Positions 45,121 to 56,538 of a stretch of DNA of 64,000 nt are shown piece by piece. Made by a program: the position numbers and the translations under genes. The stretch covers positions 68,019,001 to 68,083,000 of the forward strand of contig OX419758.1 in the NCBI GenBank assembly GCA_948567375.1, in the 5' to 3' direction. The DNA comes from Lunularia cruciata. Its lineage: Eukaryota; Streptophyta; Marchantiopsida; Lunulariales; Lunulariaceae. Below the pieces are notes generated by a model, which worked only from the letters and a program-made list of their open reading frames with translations, was not told the origin of the DNA and did no database searches. Within the stretch, counting starts at the first letter, position 1. Every line of letters starts with the position of its first letter.

Positions 45121-45886
45121 TCTTATTTCAAGAAAGGTGAAGCACTAGACAGATCGAGGAATTGGAGAGTTTGATTGGTACTTCTTGGCACTTCTCACTT
45201 CTTGGCACACTACTGTTCCAAATGTAGTTCTGGCGTTGCATTCTCCTTCTAAAGGATTGCTCGGGTTCACACCAAGTCCTCAACTTGCTGCCTAGACTCA
45301 TCACTTTCTGATTTACTAATCCAACGGCCACTAATCTCATACCAAGCCAACTAAACTGATTCACAACTTTCACTAGAAAACTCAAGAGGAAAGAAATATA
45401 AAAATATGTGACAGAAAATTATATAGAAACATCACTCTTTTCCACAATGCATTATACACAAAGTTGAAAATTTGCATAAGGGTGCCTTTCGTGTCTAGTG
45501 CACCTATAGATATACTACAAAGTTTGTATTTGCTTAATTCTCTACGTTAAGAGGACTTTAGTAGCTGATCCAAAGGAGTGTGTGCTCTATTCTGCCATTG
45601 AAGGCAACGGTGGCATTTGCTAGATTGAAGGCCGGATGCCCTTCAACTTCAAAATAATCTTTGTTTATATTCTCGTTCAGAGAGACCTAATCGATATCAA
45701 TGTTGGTTTTATTACTCTCATCATCATCTGGAATCTTTACTGGTAAATAAATAGCAGTTGAGTAAAACCCCAAGAGTTCTTGAGTTCTCACTACCTTCAG
45801 TTCATCCCTCCAGAGCTCCAAAGAGACAAGTGGCCATAACCGGGACAAGACTAAGGACGAACCTTCAAACAGACCCAAAAGAAATG

Positions 45887-45936
45887 GGTACTCGCTCCGT
45901 ACTCGCTCACAGTACTCGCAGTACGGAGCGAGTACC
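45887..45936. repeat. Perfect 17-bp inverted repeat with 16-bp loop
   Basis: GGTACTCGCTCCGTACT (45887-45903) and AGTACGGAGCGAGTACC (45920-45936) are exact reverse complements. The loop contains further GTACTCGC-like repeats. The motif GAGCGAGTACTC recurs at the C2-like intron donor at 46490-46503 and near 27757. Confidence 0.95.
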
Positions 45937-46062
45937 AGTAGCCGAAGAGCTCTGGTCTTAGCATTTCCTTAAACCCTTCGAGCCCTCAGTATTGGAGAAT
46001 GGCAATATCATTCTGGCACCCGTTCGTGTTGAGATGTTCCAGATGAGATGGATTTCATCAAA

Positions 46063-46406
46063 TCATGCACTAAAACACAACCCAAGTACTGCAGGTTCAG
46101 GTACATGACTGCTGGCAAGCTCGCGATCATATACTCTTGCATTTTGAATTGTAATGAAGATCTTGCTTATTGATGCACCTTTGGGGACCAAGAAGCCTAT
46201 AACTTCGTCGCACAGATGCTTGTCACCTTCTCTGAAACAAAATGTTGTACCTTTTCGGGTTTCTCTACTCAAAATATCTATGTGGACAAAAATTCGCACT
46301 TTGGGTGGTGAGAATCCCTCACTTCCATGAATCCTGACCTCCAAGTACCCAAACGGAATCGATAACTCCGATAACTTTGAAATCACGGCGATCAAACTTC
46401 TCCACA
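46063..46406 (-). pseudogene. C2-domain-like protein, paralogue 1 (coding exon)
   Basis: The minus-strand exon begins at 46406 after an acceptor and reads FGYLEVRIHGSEGF, VRIFVHIDILSRETRKGTTF, KHLCDEVIGFLVP and ISKIFITIQNARVYD, ending PEPAVLG before a stop at 46063. The pattern of beta-strands (LEVxIHGxEG, then FVxIDIL, then FITIQ, then VLG) resembles a plant C2 domain of the small membrane-binding type, without the full set of Ca-binding aspartates. Against paralogue 2, a two-base loss near 46085 cuts off the C-terminal VSLPDL strand. There is no start codon in this exon; translation would begin upstream. Confidence 0.55.
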
Positions 46407-46503
46407 CTGCAATGAATTATGGAGCATTCCAATTAAATGAGAGGATTAATGAGCTTTCCATCCGGGAATGTTAACGCTGTTACATTACAGAGCGAGTACT
46501 CAC
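46407..46503 (-). other. Inferred intron of C2-like paralogue 1
   Basis: On the minus strand CCG/GTGAGTACTCGC (donor at 46503) and TTCATTGCAG/TGTGGAG (acceptor at 46407) bound 97 bp. The same donor is present in the 27943 copy, and the acceptor in paralogue 2 (TTGTAG/TGTGGAG at 49274). Confidence 0.6.
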
Positions 46504-46990
46504 CGGCATGAGAAGAGAAGACGAAGAAAAGATTCATGGAGGAGAACGCTTTCTACTTCCAAGAATAAAAAAGGAAAGCACAACGGCGACCGCGAATAAA
46601 AAACGAAGGAACAAAGGGAAGTAGGAACAGGGAATTACCTGATCGCTACTACTATTCGTGGCACACCACGAAGATTGCCGGGATCCTCACTTCTGCCTCG
46701 TACCACACGAGCAGACGCCCGGAGAAGATTGCCAAGACCTCGCTTCTTCCTCGACTTTACAAAACAATTTATTTGTAAAGTCTGAAAGCAGTCATGCCCA
46801 AGCAAGACCCGGACTACTCGCTCGACAATCACCAAGAAAAACCACCACACCTCCCACGCCACCAGAATGCACGGTTCACTATGTCTTACTTCGGTCACAA
46901 AGCTCTTCAGGCATTATGTTTCACTTCGCGTCCCATAAAGCTCTTCAGCAAATCTTCAGCAAATTGTATAAGCTAAATTGTGACACACTA
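46504..46990 (-). other. Leader region of C2-like paralogue 1
   Basis: Homologous to the leader of paralogue 2 and to 27570-28040. It includes a second donor-like site CGATCAG/GTAA at about 46643 (minus strand), also present in paralogue 2. Frames 46635-46898 and 46658-47041 on opposite strands are not supported as proteins. Confidence 0.5.
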
Positions 46991-46999
46991 TGGCACTTT

Positions 47000-47920
47000 A
47001 ATGTGCAAAATACAGGTTGGCGAGTTGGTGTAAGTTGGTGACTCCGGTGCTAGCAACAAACACGATTCTGGAGAGGCAGTGCTAACAAATGTGATTCAGG
47101 AGAGTGGCATGAGTCAATGTCTAACATGAGTCAATGTCTGACTTAGAGAATGAAATCAATGTTGCGGACGACTTAGGCGACAACAAAGCTCTTCCGCAAA
47201 GCTCTTTCGTCAGTGTACAAAGTTGTAGAGTCTAAACTTAGATACACTATGGTCTTTCATTTAGGGGGGAGCTGCTATAGACATGAGTGGGGGTTTCAGA
47301 AATAGGTTTGACGGATGTACACAGCATAAATAACAAACTTCGTAACTATTTTTAGTGAACTCTGTAGGGAGATGAGATGTTAATAATGAATACCTCATAA
47401 ATTATTATATGGTATATCACATGCGATTTGCATTCATTTATAACAATCAGACGCTATACTACGGATGTTTAGGAGTTCCGTAGTGAAATAAATGACGGTC
47501 AAAAGAGATGATGTGGCATCTTGAGAGAGTTGCCACGTTTTTCTGGTGGGTGATTCTTAGAGTTGCATTTATGAACTTTTCTGGCGGATCCAAAATGCCG
47601 CTCTCAACTATTCAAATTCAAATTCAACATCTGCAAATGCGAATACTGTGCAAATGCTCTTGTCAATAAACTAAACCGGTGGGTTTTGTAGTTTTGCATT
47701 GGTGTGTTGGTTCATATACATATATATTAGTGCAGTGAGGGAAATAGCGCGAGTTATGGAAAATGATTTGCATCATCTTACGGGCAACCAATAAATTAAT
47801 TGGAGATCAAAGAATTTTACTCCAAAAGGGCAACACAAATTTAGCAAAAACCTGATTACAATGTAGGCTAACATTTGGATGCAAAATCACCTTGCACTAC
47901 CAAATCACCTATCAAGCAAC
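47000..47920. other. Gene-less stretch with promoter-like duplications
   Basis: Segments around CAAAGCTCTTC and ACACTATGG recur at 46900-47000 and 47195-47255, and a 17-bp ATGAGTCAATGTCT unit is doubled near 47108-47142. No gene is seen. Confidence 0.4.
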
Positions 47921-47929
47921 TACCTGCGG

Positions 47930-48155
47930 CAATGAGCGTCTACCAGCATCAACCAACGACAACCAGCGTGTACGGGCGCCAACGAGTGGCTACGGGCGGT
48001 GCCGGGCAGCAACGAGCAGCGCCATTTGAGCTTTGAGCTTTGAGCGCCATTTGAGCTTTGAGCGCCATCGAGTGGCTACGGGCGGTGCCGGGCAGCGACG
48101 AGCAACAACGAGCAACAACGAGCAGCGACCAGCAACGACGAGCAACAACTAGAAA
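47930..48155. repeat. GC-rich minisatellite
   Basis: Short units of AACGAGCA/GCGACGAGCA type and CGAGTGGCTACGGGCGGTG (twice, near 47984 and 48069), with a doubled TTTGAGCTTTGAGCGCCA block between. It is an island of much higher GC than its surroundings. Confidence 0.85.
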
Positions 48156-48210
48156 AATCACATTTAATCATAAATTAACTTATTAAATCCCATATAAATT
48201 GTGTTCCCGC

Positions 48211-48372
48211 TCGTCTAGTGCATAAATTTGTCAACTTTTGATTACCATGGGTATTCTCTAACATCATGGATCCTCCCTTTGGTGGCCTCGGTCGTCTAGT
48301 GCATAAATTTGTCATCATTTGATTACCATGTGTGTTCTCGAATATCATGGATGCTCCTTTTGGTGACCGCCA
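48211..48372. repeat. 81-bp tandem duplication
   Basis: The unit beginning TCGTCTAGTGCATAAATTTG at 48211 is repeated from 48292 with about ten differences. Confidence 0.88.
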
Positions 48373-48926
48373 CTTTCACTCTAACCCTAAACGATAAACT
48401 TTATTAACCCTAATACGTAATCAATGTACTCCGGAGTGATAACAGATAATTCCTTATTTCTTATTTTCTACGAACCACCTCATATGGAATGTGCTAATAA
48501 TAAGGAACATGGCTAAGGAACTTGGCCCGAATACAGTAACAATACATTTTCTACTTCCCGGTCACACCTCGTTACCTTTTTTTACTTCCCTGTCACACCG
48601 TACCCATTTAGTCAACGCTTTGTAACTATCTATATGAAAAGTTATGAAATTTTGTGTAACTATTTCTGAAAGCCCCTAATATCTCGTCGGGTCAAGAAAA
48701 TAGGGACCCGGGAAAAGTAGTGTGGGTTATGGGGTCTACTCGTACCTCTTAGTGGACCCATAAGGATTGATGAGATCTAATTGTATATGGTATTTGAATT
48801 TGCAAAGCGATGGCCACGTGTCGAACCTAGGAAGTGGATGATTGGTATTTGAATTTGAAATGAAAAGGCCATGTGTTTCAACCTTAAGAATAGAGAACGT
48901 TCGTTTTGAGAACCCAAAACATCGAA

Positions 48927-49273
48927 TTATTTTGGTGTTCCTTGTGAGATGCATTTTGTCAAATCAGGCAAAGAAACAGAAACACGTCCAACTACTGCAG
49001 GTTCAGGTGCATGACAGTTTGCAAGCTGGCAGTCTTGAATTGTTACGTACATACTGCTTACTGTTCTATGTTTGGGGATGGGGACGGCTAAAACATCGTT
49101 GCACAGATACTTGTCATCTTCACTGAAGCGATCTGCTGCGGTACGTACTCGGGTTTCTTGACCCAAAATATTCACATAGATACAAACTCGCACCATTGCA
49201 GGTGATGCAAGTCCTTCCAATTCCATGAATCGTCAACTCGAGGAGCCCAGGCGAGGACATCACGGTCTCCACA
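48927..49273 (-). pseudogene. C2-domain-like protein, paralogue 2 (coding exon), frameshifted
   Basis: After an acceptor TTGTAG/TGTGGAG (49274), the minus strand reads MSSPGLLELTIHG in one frame and continues as ELEGLASPAMVRVCIYVNIL, RFSEDDKYLCNDVL, SMYVTIQDCQ and VVGRVSVSLPDLTKC in another. One extra G near 49222 explains the switch. It matches paralogue 1 throughout and keeps the final strand IGxxxVSLPDL expected of C2 domains. The GT donor seen in paralogue 1 is not conserved at the aligned position near 49378. It is probably a pseudogene, unless a different start or splice form is used. Confidence 0.6.
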
Positions 49274-49640
49274 CTACAATGAATTACGACGCATTCCAAT
49301 TTAAATGTGGGAATTAATCCAAATTTCCATCCAATTTCCATCCATGGGAATTGTTTCCATACATTACACAACGAATCTTCGACAGCCCGAAAAGACTAAT
49401 CCAGAAGAATGCTTCCTTTTTCTAAGAATAAAAAGAAAGCAGGAGCTCGGAGTTACCTGATCGTTGCTACTAATAATACCACACCAACACGAAGAAGGAA
49501 GAAGAATGCGATGTGATAGGATGGTAGGAAACAATCCCACGACAACTCGCTCGACAACTGCGTCCTTCTGCGTTGTTCTGTCCTGTTTCATCTATTCACT
49601 TCAGTCGGTTTCCCGCTGCTCAGTGCGTCATACTGTTGTA
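49274..49640 (-). other. Leader region of C2-like paralogue 2
   Basis: Matches the paralogue 1 leader: GATCAG/GTAACTCC donor-like site near 49458, then TTATTCTTAG/AAAAAGGAAGCATTC (acceptor-like) near 49425. These two sites would remove a very short intron. Confidence 0.5.
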
Positions 49641-50700
49641 GCTTTGCTTCTGCAATCAATAAAACAAGGAATATCAAGAAGAAAACATAATATACATCAC
49701 ACAACAGATACAAGTCATATGCGAACGTGAAAACACAACTCAAATCACATGTGAGCGTTGAAAACACAATATTAATCGCCCGTAAACACATTACACATCA
49801 CCACCGCCACCAAGGAAAACGAAGAAATAAGCAACTGTTTGCCGAATCGCCAACAGCTGACTTACTCGTCGGACAACCAACACCGATGCAGAATTTACGA
49901 GGACTTGGGTCTTACGAGCTCTGATCCCGGAAAGCCCTTCACAATCGATGCTTTGCTTCTGCAATCAATAAAATAATGAATAAAAAGCACGGAAGGAAAC
50001 ACAAATGCAAATCACATCCCGAACCTGAAAACACCATACAAGTCACGTGTGAGCGTGAAAACACACCGCCGCCACCAAGAAAAACGAAGAAATAAGCAAC
50101 AGTTGCCGATTCGCCACCAGAAGAATACAAATTATCCTGGCTACACGTCGGATAACCAACACCAATGCAGAATTTATGATAAATCTTGGTCTTACGAGCT
50201 CTGGTCCCGGAAGACCCTTCACATTCGTACCCTTTGCTGCTGAAATCGAATATAAGCTGTCGGATTGACTGCCCTACGCCCTCCTCTGTTACCAATACAT
50301 TGCGGGTCTTACGAGCTCTGGTCCCCGGAATCCCTTCACCCTTCTAGCTTTGCTTCTGCTATCAATTAAACCATGAATAAAAAGCTCGGAAAAGAACACA
50401 AATGCACATCTCATCCTGAACCTGGAAACACCATACAGATATTATGTGAGCCTGAACCTGAAAACACTGTGCCGCCACCAAGAAAAACGAAGAAGTAAGC
50501 AACAGTTGCCGAATCACCACCATTCTAGCTTTGCTTCGACCACAGCAGAATGCAATACAGAATTTACGATAGGACTCGGGTCTTACGAGCTCTGGTCCCG
50601 GCAGTGAGTGAGTGTGAAGTGAAGTGAAGTGAGTGAAGTGAAGTTCCCGGAAGGCCCTTCACACTCGTACCCCAAAGTACCCTTTGGTGCTGGAATCAAA
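49640..50700 (-). repeat. Degenerate tandem repeat of about 0.3-0.4 kb upstream of C2-like paralogue 2
   Basis: The landmarks TCTTACGAGCTCTG (49911, 50192, 50308, 50581), AAACGAAGAAATAAGCAAC (about 49817, 50080; as AAACGAAGAAGTAAGC near 50485) and TTGCTTCTGCAATCAATAAAA (about 49646, 49954; variant near 50350) recur in order. This gives roughly three units. A GTGAAGTGAAGT-type microsatellite lies at 50610-50645. Confidence 0.75.
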
Positions 50701-50754
50701 TAGACCGCTTCGCTTCTGTTCCGCTCAACGGAAGCATAAATATACTCCTTTTTG

Positions 50755-51130
50755 TACTAATCTCTTGGTCTTCATGCCCGGAAACTTAATTCGTGCTTGA
50801 AACTAAGTTTTCATGCTGTAAACTTAATTCGTGCTTGAAACTTAGTTAGAAAATTTTAGGTGTAAATTGAAAGTATTCTTGCTTGAAACTTAATCTCTTG
50901 GTATTCATGGTAAACTTAATCTCTTTGAATTTGTGCTTGAAACTTAGTTTGAAAATTTTTGAGATGTAAATTGAAAGTATTCTTGTTTGAAACTTAATCT
51001 CATGGTATTTGCGGTTGAAACTTAGTTTGAAATTTTTGAGATGTTAATTGAAAGGATCCTTGCTTGAAATATAATCTCTTGGTATTCATGCCCGAAACTT
51101 AGATTGAAAAAGTTTTGAGATGTTAATTTA
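50755..51130. repeat. Degenerate tandem repeat of about 90-110 bp
   Basis: Units contain GCTTGAAACTTAATCTC, TTGGTATTCATG and GAAAATTTTTGAGATGTAAATTG; three to four imperfect copies follow each other. No coding content is seen. Confidence 0.8.
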
Positions 51131-51249
51131 TAGTTTTTAGGGTTGGAGAGATTATATTTACTCATGTGAGTTGGGAGGTGAGGGGTTGTGGTTTTGCATG
51201 TATGGGGAGATATGGAGAGGAGCCTAGACTGTTACAATCATTTTTCTTG

Positions 51250-52887
51250 TGCTAGCCATGGCTACATTTCTCTATGTGTGGCCGCCCATAGCGACTCCGG
51301 ATACATCATGCCCGGTGTGTCATCAACGCTTTGCCTTGCAAGGGGTAAAGATCCATGTGAGAACGATGTACAAGGACTATGATTGGACCACTTGGGATGC
51401 TCACATGACATGAGCGACCATATCAACAACATGGACACTCACCCTTCCTCTATCCATTTGTTGATTATTCTAGGGATATTGATCAAGTCGTGAGAGTGGT
51501 TAGCACCTCGGGCAGGTTGTATCTTGGGATTAGTTGAGACTAGTTTTCCATTTCCATGTCTATTCCATAGGCTACACCATAAACTCCATGATGAGGCTAG
51601 ATAGGTTTTTCATCTACCACTTGATTTCTTGGCTCGTGATCCCTTGGACAAGTTAGCATGGTTCTTATTACTCTTACTTCCTCGATGGTGCCTTCTTTAT
51701 GCTAGCGGGCACATGCCGGGCTCCGAGAGGTGGCTACTAGATTTCATTGATTCCGATTGGGGGATTGGGCTGCCCTACAAGAGGAGGTGGTTAGGGTTGC
51801 ATGTTTTAGGAGATAGATTTTGCCATATGATACCTCAGAGTCCACTCTATTATGACGGTGTAGGACATTGGGTTAGGCGAGAGAGTTTAGTAGAGTAAAA
51901 CAAGCGCTACACACTTTGTCTATGGATAGCACCATTGATGAGACTATCTCTTCTCTACACTCATTATATCCTATGGCAGGAGAGGAAGTATGATTGAAAG
52001 TCTTAGATTATCAGCCTGAGCAATTTTCATGTTTTGCTAGGTCACTTTTGCACAAGCATTGTGCACTTCCACTCACCTCTCCTCAAGAGGCTTGTCAAAG
52101 ATGGTATATGAGCATCTTAGAGATATCTTTTAGGCAAATGATCCTTCTAATGGTTTTACCGAGTTATTTTAGGTGGTTGCAGCAGTAGCAAGGGGAGATA
52201 TTCCTATATTAGTTAGTTGGGTGTTAGAGGCTAGTTACCTTCTTGTTATGGAGAAGGGCATTGGGGCATTAGATCGATTACTATTGGAGAGATCTTTTTG
52301 TGTTTGGTTAGCCGCACCATTGTCCTTCAGCAGTGGCCTCACTTCCGAGAGCAGCTTAGTCCATATCAGTTTGGAGTAGCTACACCTAGAGGTTGTGAGG
52401 CTATTTTTCTAGGCATTAGGGCACTGCGAGATATCCATCCAAAGTGGGTTGTCCTACATGTTGATGTTGAGAATTTTTTTTAAAGCATCTCTTAGGCATT
52501 AATCTTTAGAGAGCTTAGGGAGGCCAATGGATCCTTTGCAAGTCTCATTCCTTTTTCATGATTATTCTATGGCTCTCCTTCTTCCCTTTACTACCAGCAT
52601 GGGTAGTCACAAAAGAGAGTCGTCGTCTTGGAGTCAATTTTTGATACACAATAGGGAGATCCTTTAAGGAGACCTTTGTTTGCCATGGCTCACTTTAGAG
52701 CTCCTTTATCTACTACTTTGGCCATGCCATGTTGTGTATTTCTCTCCTTAGCAAACAATACACACATTGTGTGCCTTGTAGATCAGATTAGGTAGGCCTT
52801 TGATCACTTGACTACCAAGCTCCATCTTGTAGGCTTGAGAGTCAAGGTGTCAAAGTTCACAGCATTGTCTCCTTCAAGTATCACTCC
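51250..52887 (+). pseudogene. LINE (non-LTR retrotransposon), N-terminal and reverse-transcriptase part
   Basis: The plus strand begins with a C2H2-like finger (CPVCHQRFALQGVKIHV, first Cys at 51309), an open stretch at 51629-51898 (LDFIDSDWGIGLPYKRRW), then RT blocks: HFREQLSPYQFGVATPRGCE, IHPKWVVLHVDVENFF, GDPLRRPLFAMAHFRAL and FDHLTTKLHLVGLRVKV. Stops and shifts are numerous. The frame halts at 52887 (SPSSIT) at element H2 and resumes at 59155. Confidence 0.85.
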
Positions 52888-53469
52888 TATAATACTCCAA
52901 GGATAGGAGAACTCTCCAAGAAAAATATACATAAGACAATATAAACTTCACACTCAATACTCCGATGCCCCAAAGGAGCACCTTCTTTTTATTATATAGG
53001 AAAGAGTATCCCCTCAAAGGAAGCTCCACCCTTGGATCAGATACATGAATTTGTAACATGTCAACAAGTTGTACCCTTAGATTAGTTGCCTAGATGGGTG
53101 ACATGTCGGTCCTTGTCCTATCTAATTGGTCAAACAGGTTTTATTGGAGTGAATCTTCATGGAGAAAGCTCAAAATTGCATGGATGAGGTACCATTGGAA
53201 AGCTATTGATGAGTAAAACAATGGGGGGAAAGGAAAACCTATTTATCTTGAAGGGAAGGATATTCTAATTTTTGAGGCCTAATTCATCCATTTAGGCCTC
53301 CAAAATTGACTCTCAAGTTTTCAAGCTATTTTCAACTTCTGCCTTAGTAGAAGTACTTTTTTGGTGACACCTCTATCAAATCTACCTAGCCCATCATGCA
53401 TAACATCCTTCTAGATATTACCAAGCCAATTTTCACCTCTAGATAATATGTCTAGTTATTGGTATTACA
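52888..53469 (-). repeat. 3' LTR of element H2
   Basis: 582 bp, TATAATACTCC...GGTATTACA. It shares with H LTRs the CTCCGATGCCCCAAAGGAGC block and the end ATATGTCTAG-TATTGGTATT. Confidence 0.88.
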
Positions 53470-53479
53470 GACCTCCCCC

Positions 53480-54985
53480 TTTTAAGATGCAACATCCTCA
53501 TTGCAAAGCTATTGCTCAAAAGATATAACTAACACCGGTGCATTGGTCAAGATGGCTATTAGCTCCCATGTTGCCTCATAAAATGAGTACCCTTCCTAAT
53601 GTACAAGATATTCCACACGTGGATGGCAAGTACCATGGATGCATTTTTGGAGAATGTATTTGACTTCATATTCCTCTATGTCATCAATGACGGTTGGACA
53701 AGGTCAAATTTCTTGTATAGAAGAGAAGTGGGGTGGTCAAGGTGCATATTTACATAGTAAGGAAACATGGAATATTGGATGAATCTTCATGTGGCATGGT
53801 AGCTTGAGTTGGTAGGCCATTGTGCTAGTTTGATGAAGAATGGAGAAAGGTCCAATAAAATGGGGTTTGAGCTTATGAGGACTAACTAACATGAGTTTGG
53901 TGGTTGATAGCTAGACTTGATCTCCAACATTGAACTCCATGTGTCAACGGTGTGTATCTACATATTGCTTTTTTTGTTGATTTTGGATGATCTACAACTT
54001 GTGCTTGGCATTCTCTGCACCTTATTAGAAACAAAAGTGTTGATTGCCTCAACCTTGGTAGCCATTGGGTGGACCTTCATCAAGCTCAAAGGTGTGAAAA
54101 GATGCTCTCCATACATGAGGAAGAATGGTGTGGTATGTAGAGGCATTCACTAAATTGTTGTAAGCAAATTTCACCAATGGAGGTAAGGTGCCACACCTCT
54201 CTTGCTCATCTAAGGTGAAGCCCTAGAGCATGTCCTTGCACTATATGGATGGTAAGTTGTGGACATGGTCAATTTGGTTTTGAAGAACCTAAAGAGTGTT
54301 CTCCAAAATAAATTAGTGAATTGAGTGTCTATTTGTGATGAGCACTCAAGACAAGCCATGGTGAGAGAAAACTACATCTAAGTACAATTGAGCTAGTTGC
54401 AAGGCAATCATATCCTTGATGGTATGATGCACATGAATCATTTTTCTGAGTTGGTTGACAAAGACTATGATGGAGTCAAACCCTAAGGTGGTCTTGGGCA
54501 ATTTACAGACCATATCCATGCTTACCTATTCCTAATGTTGTGTAGGAGTGGAGAGGGGTTGAAGGAGTCTTTTTGGAGCTTGATTAGAAGCTTTATTATG
54601 TTGTCAAAGTAGATGGTTCCAAACATATTCCATCACATCATTGTTCATCTTGGACCAATAGTAATGGCATTTGACTACATCCAAGATCTTGTTCACTCCA
54701 ACGAGACCCGCAATGGCGGAATCATGACATTTTGCTAGGATGGTGGTCTTATATTTGTGGCATCAAGGATCCATAACCTACCATCACAAAATTGAGTCCT
54801 TAGATGTTGGTGATGCCTTTGGATAATTTAGCACCTACAATCTGTGGATCAATTTTTGTTGCAGCAAAAATCCTTGGCCAAAATTCAAGCTTCATCTTGA
54901 TCTCCACCACCAAATTGTTTGCCATCGGCATTTGGGTGAATGCATCTGCAAGTTGCTTCTTGCTTTCCACATATGTGATTTTCAT
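53480..54985 (-). pseudogene. Element H2 integrase, chromodomain and RNase H end
   Basis: Minus-strand remnants: PLHTTPFFLMYGEHLFTPLS (53958-54146, integrase C-terminal approach), integrase core pieces at 54240-54780, and chromodomain traces at 53520-53700. MKITYVESKKQLADAFTQMP (54800-54985) matches the RNase H tail. Frames are short. Confidence 0.78.
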
Positions 54986-54999
54986 GTTAAATCATTGTC

Positions 55000-56530
55000 T
55001 CCACTCCGTCCACCAAATATGTTGATGAGAAAGATCTTTATGTGTCTCAAAGTAGACTAGAGGTTTGTGGTCTATTTCCACTACAAATGCCTTCTCACCA
55101 AGATAGTGCTTCCAATGCTTGGTTGCAAGGACAATGGCCAGCTATTCTTGTTTGGTGGTGTGATAGTTGCATTCGACTATTAATAGCCTTATAAGAGAAA
55201 TATAAAATTAGGTGTCACCCATCATGCCACTCTTGCTATAGGACTATTCCTATTGCTACACTTGATGTATCTGTAGCCAACTTGATTGGATATTTTGGGT
55301 CATACCATTTCAAAATTGCTGCATGTAGTAATGCATCTTTAATTCTTGAAAGGCCTATTCTTGTGCACTTTCCCACATCCACTTCTTCTCCTTGCCCAAT
55401 AGTGTTGTTAGAGGTTGTGTAATCTTGGAAAGCTCCTTGACAAATCAATGATAAAACCCCATCAATCCTAAGAAATAGTTTAGTTAAGTCTGATCTTCTA
55501 GAGCACCCCATTTTTTAATAAACTCTATTTTATCTCTTAGCACTTGGATATCTTGTGCACTTACTCTATGCCCTAAGTAGTCTACTTTAGATTTGCCAAA
55601 CTTGCATTTTGAGATCTTTGCATACAATTGATTTTTTCATAAAATTTGGAGTACTTCTTGTAGATGTTACTTTTGCTATGTCATTGTCCTACTATAGACT
55701 AAGATGTCATCAAAGAAAATGATAATAGATTTATCCAAGTACGGATGAAATATGTCATTCATCAAACTCATGAAAGTGATTGGATTGTTGGTGAGACCAA
55801 ATGGTATCACCAAGTACTCAAAGTGACCATACCTTGTTTGAAAGGCCATTTTATGTATGTCTTCCTCCACAATCATGATTTGGTTGTAATTGCTCTGCAA
55901 ATCAAGTTTTATGAAGTGCTTTGCTTCCACTTAGTTGATCAAACAAGTCATTGATGCAATGTAATGGGTATTTGTTCTTCAACATTGTTGATTTAGTCCT
56001 CGGTAGTCAATGCACATGCGCATTGTTCCGTCCTTCTTCACAAACAATATAGGAGCCCCATTTGGTGATATGTTGGGTTAGATAAGCCCTTTTTGCAACA
56101 TATCCTTGATTTGAGTCTTACATTCCTCCAACTCATGAGGTGATAGTCGATGTGAGGCCTTACAAGGAGGTGTCTTCCAAAGAAGTATCTCAATTTTATA
56201 ATCTATTCTCCTTTTTGGTGGTATATCTAAGTGTAATTCATTCAAAAAAGACATCTTGAAACTCATTGACCACATCTTTCAATTTCTCAAGAATTTGTCC
56301 ATTGTGTTGGGCACTTTGGACTTCTCTTATTAGATCCATAAAACATTCATATGTCTTACCAATAAATGTGGTCCCTATGACATAGAGAGACAATGCTTGC
56401 CTTTGTGATCTTTCTTTTAACTCCAAAGATTTTCCATTGACTAGTTCTCACTACTTTCTTTCTCCAATCCATCATGGGGTTGTAGTGCTCCATACATGGC
56501 ATCCCTAAGATTTTATCATAACTAGCTAAC
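55000..56530 (-). pseudogene. Element H2 reverse transcriptase and RNase H
   Basis: Minus-strand pieces: PPKRRIDYKIEILLWKTPP (56078-56275), [30 protein letters not shown] and FFDDILVYS with both aspartates kept (55676-55930), then RNase H (KYPIKLATDTSSVAIGIVL, 55236-55511). Confidence 0.85.
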
Positions 56531-56538
56531 TATATCAC

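Noticed and set aside
47949-48161. 70-codon minus-strand frame
   Set aside because: It is a translation of the GC-rich minisatellite.
49640-50700. CRISPR-like array
   Set aside because: Repeats are long, degenerate and contiguous without uniform spacers, in plant nuclear DNA.
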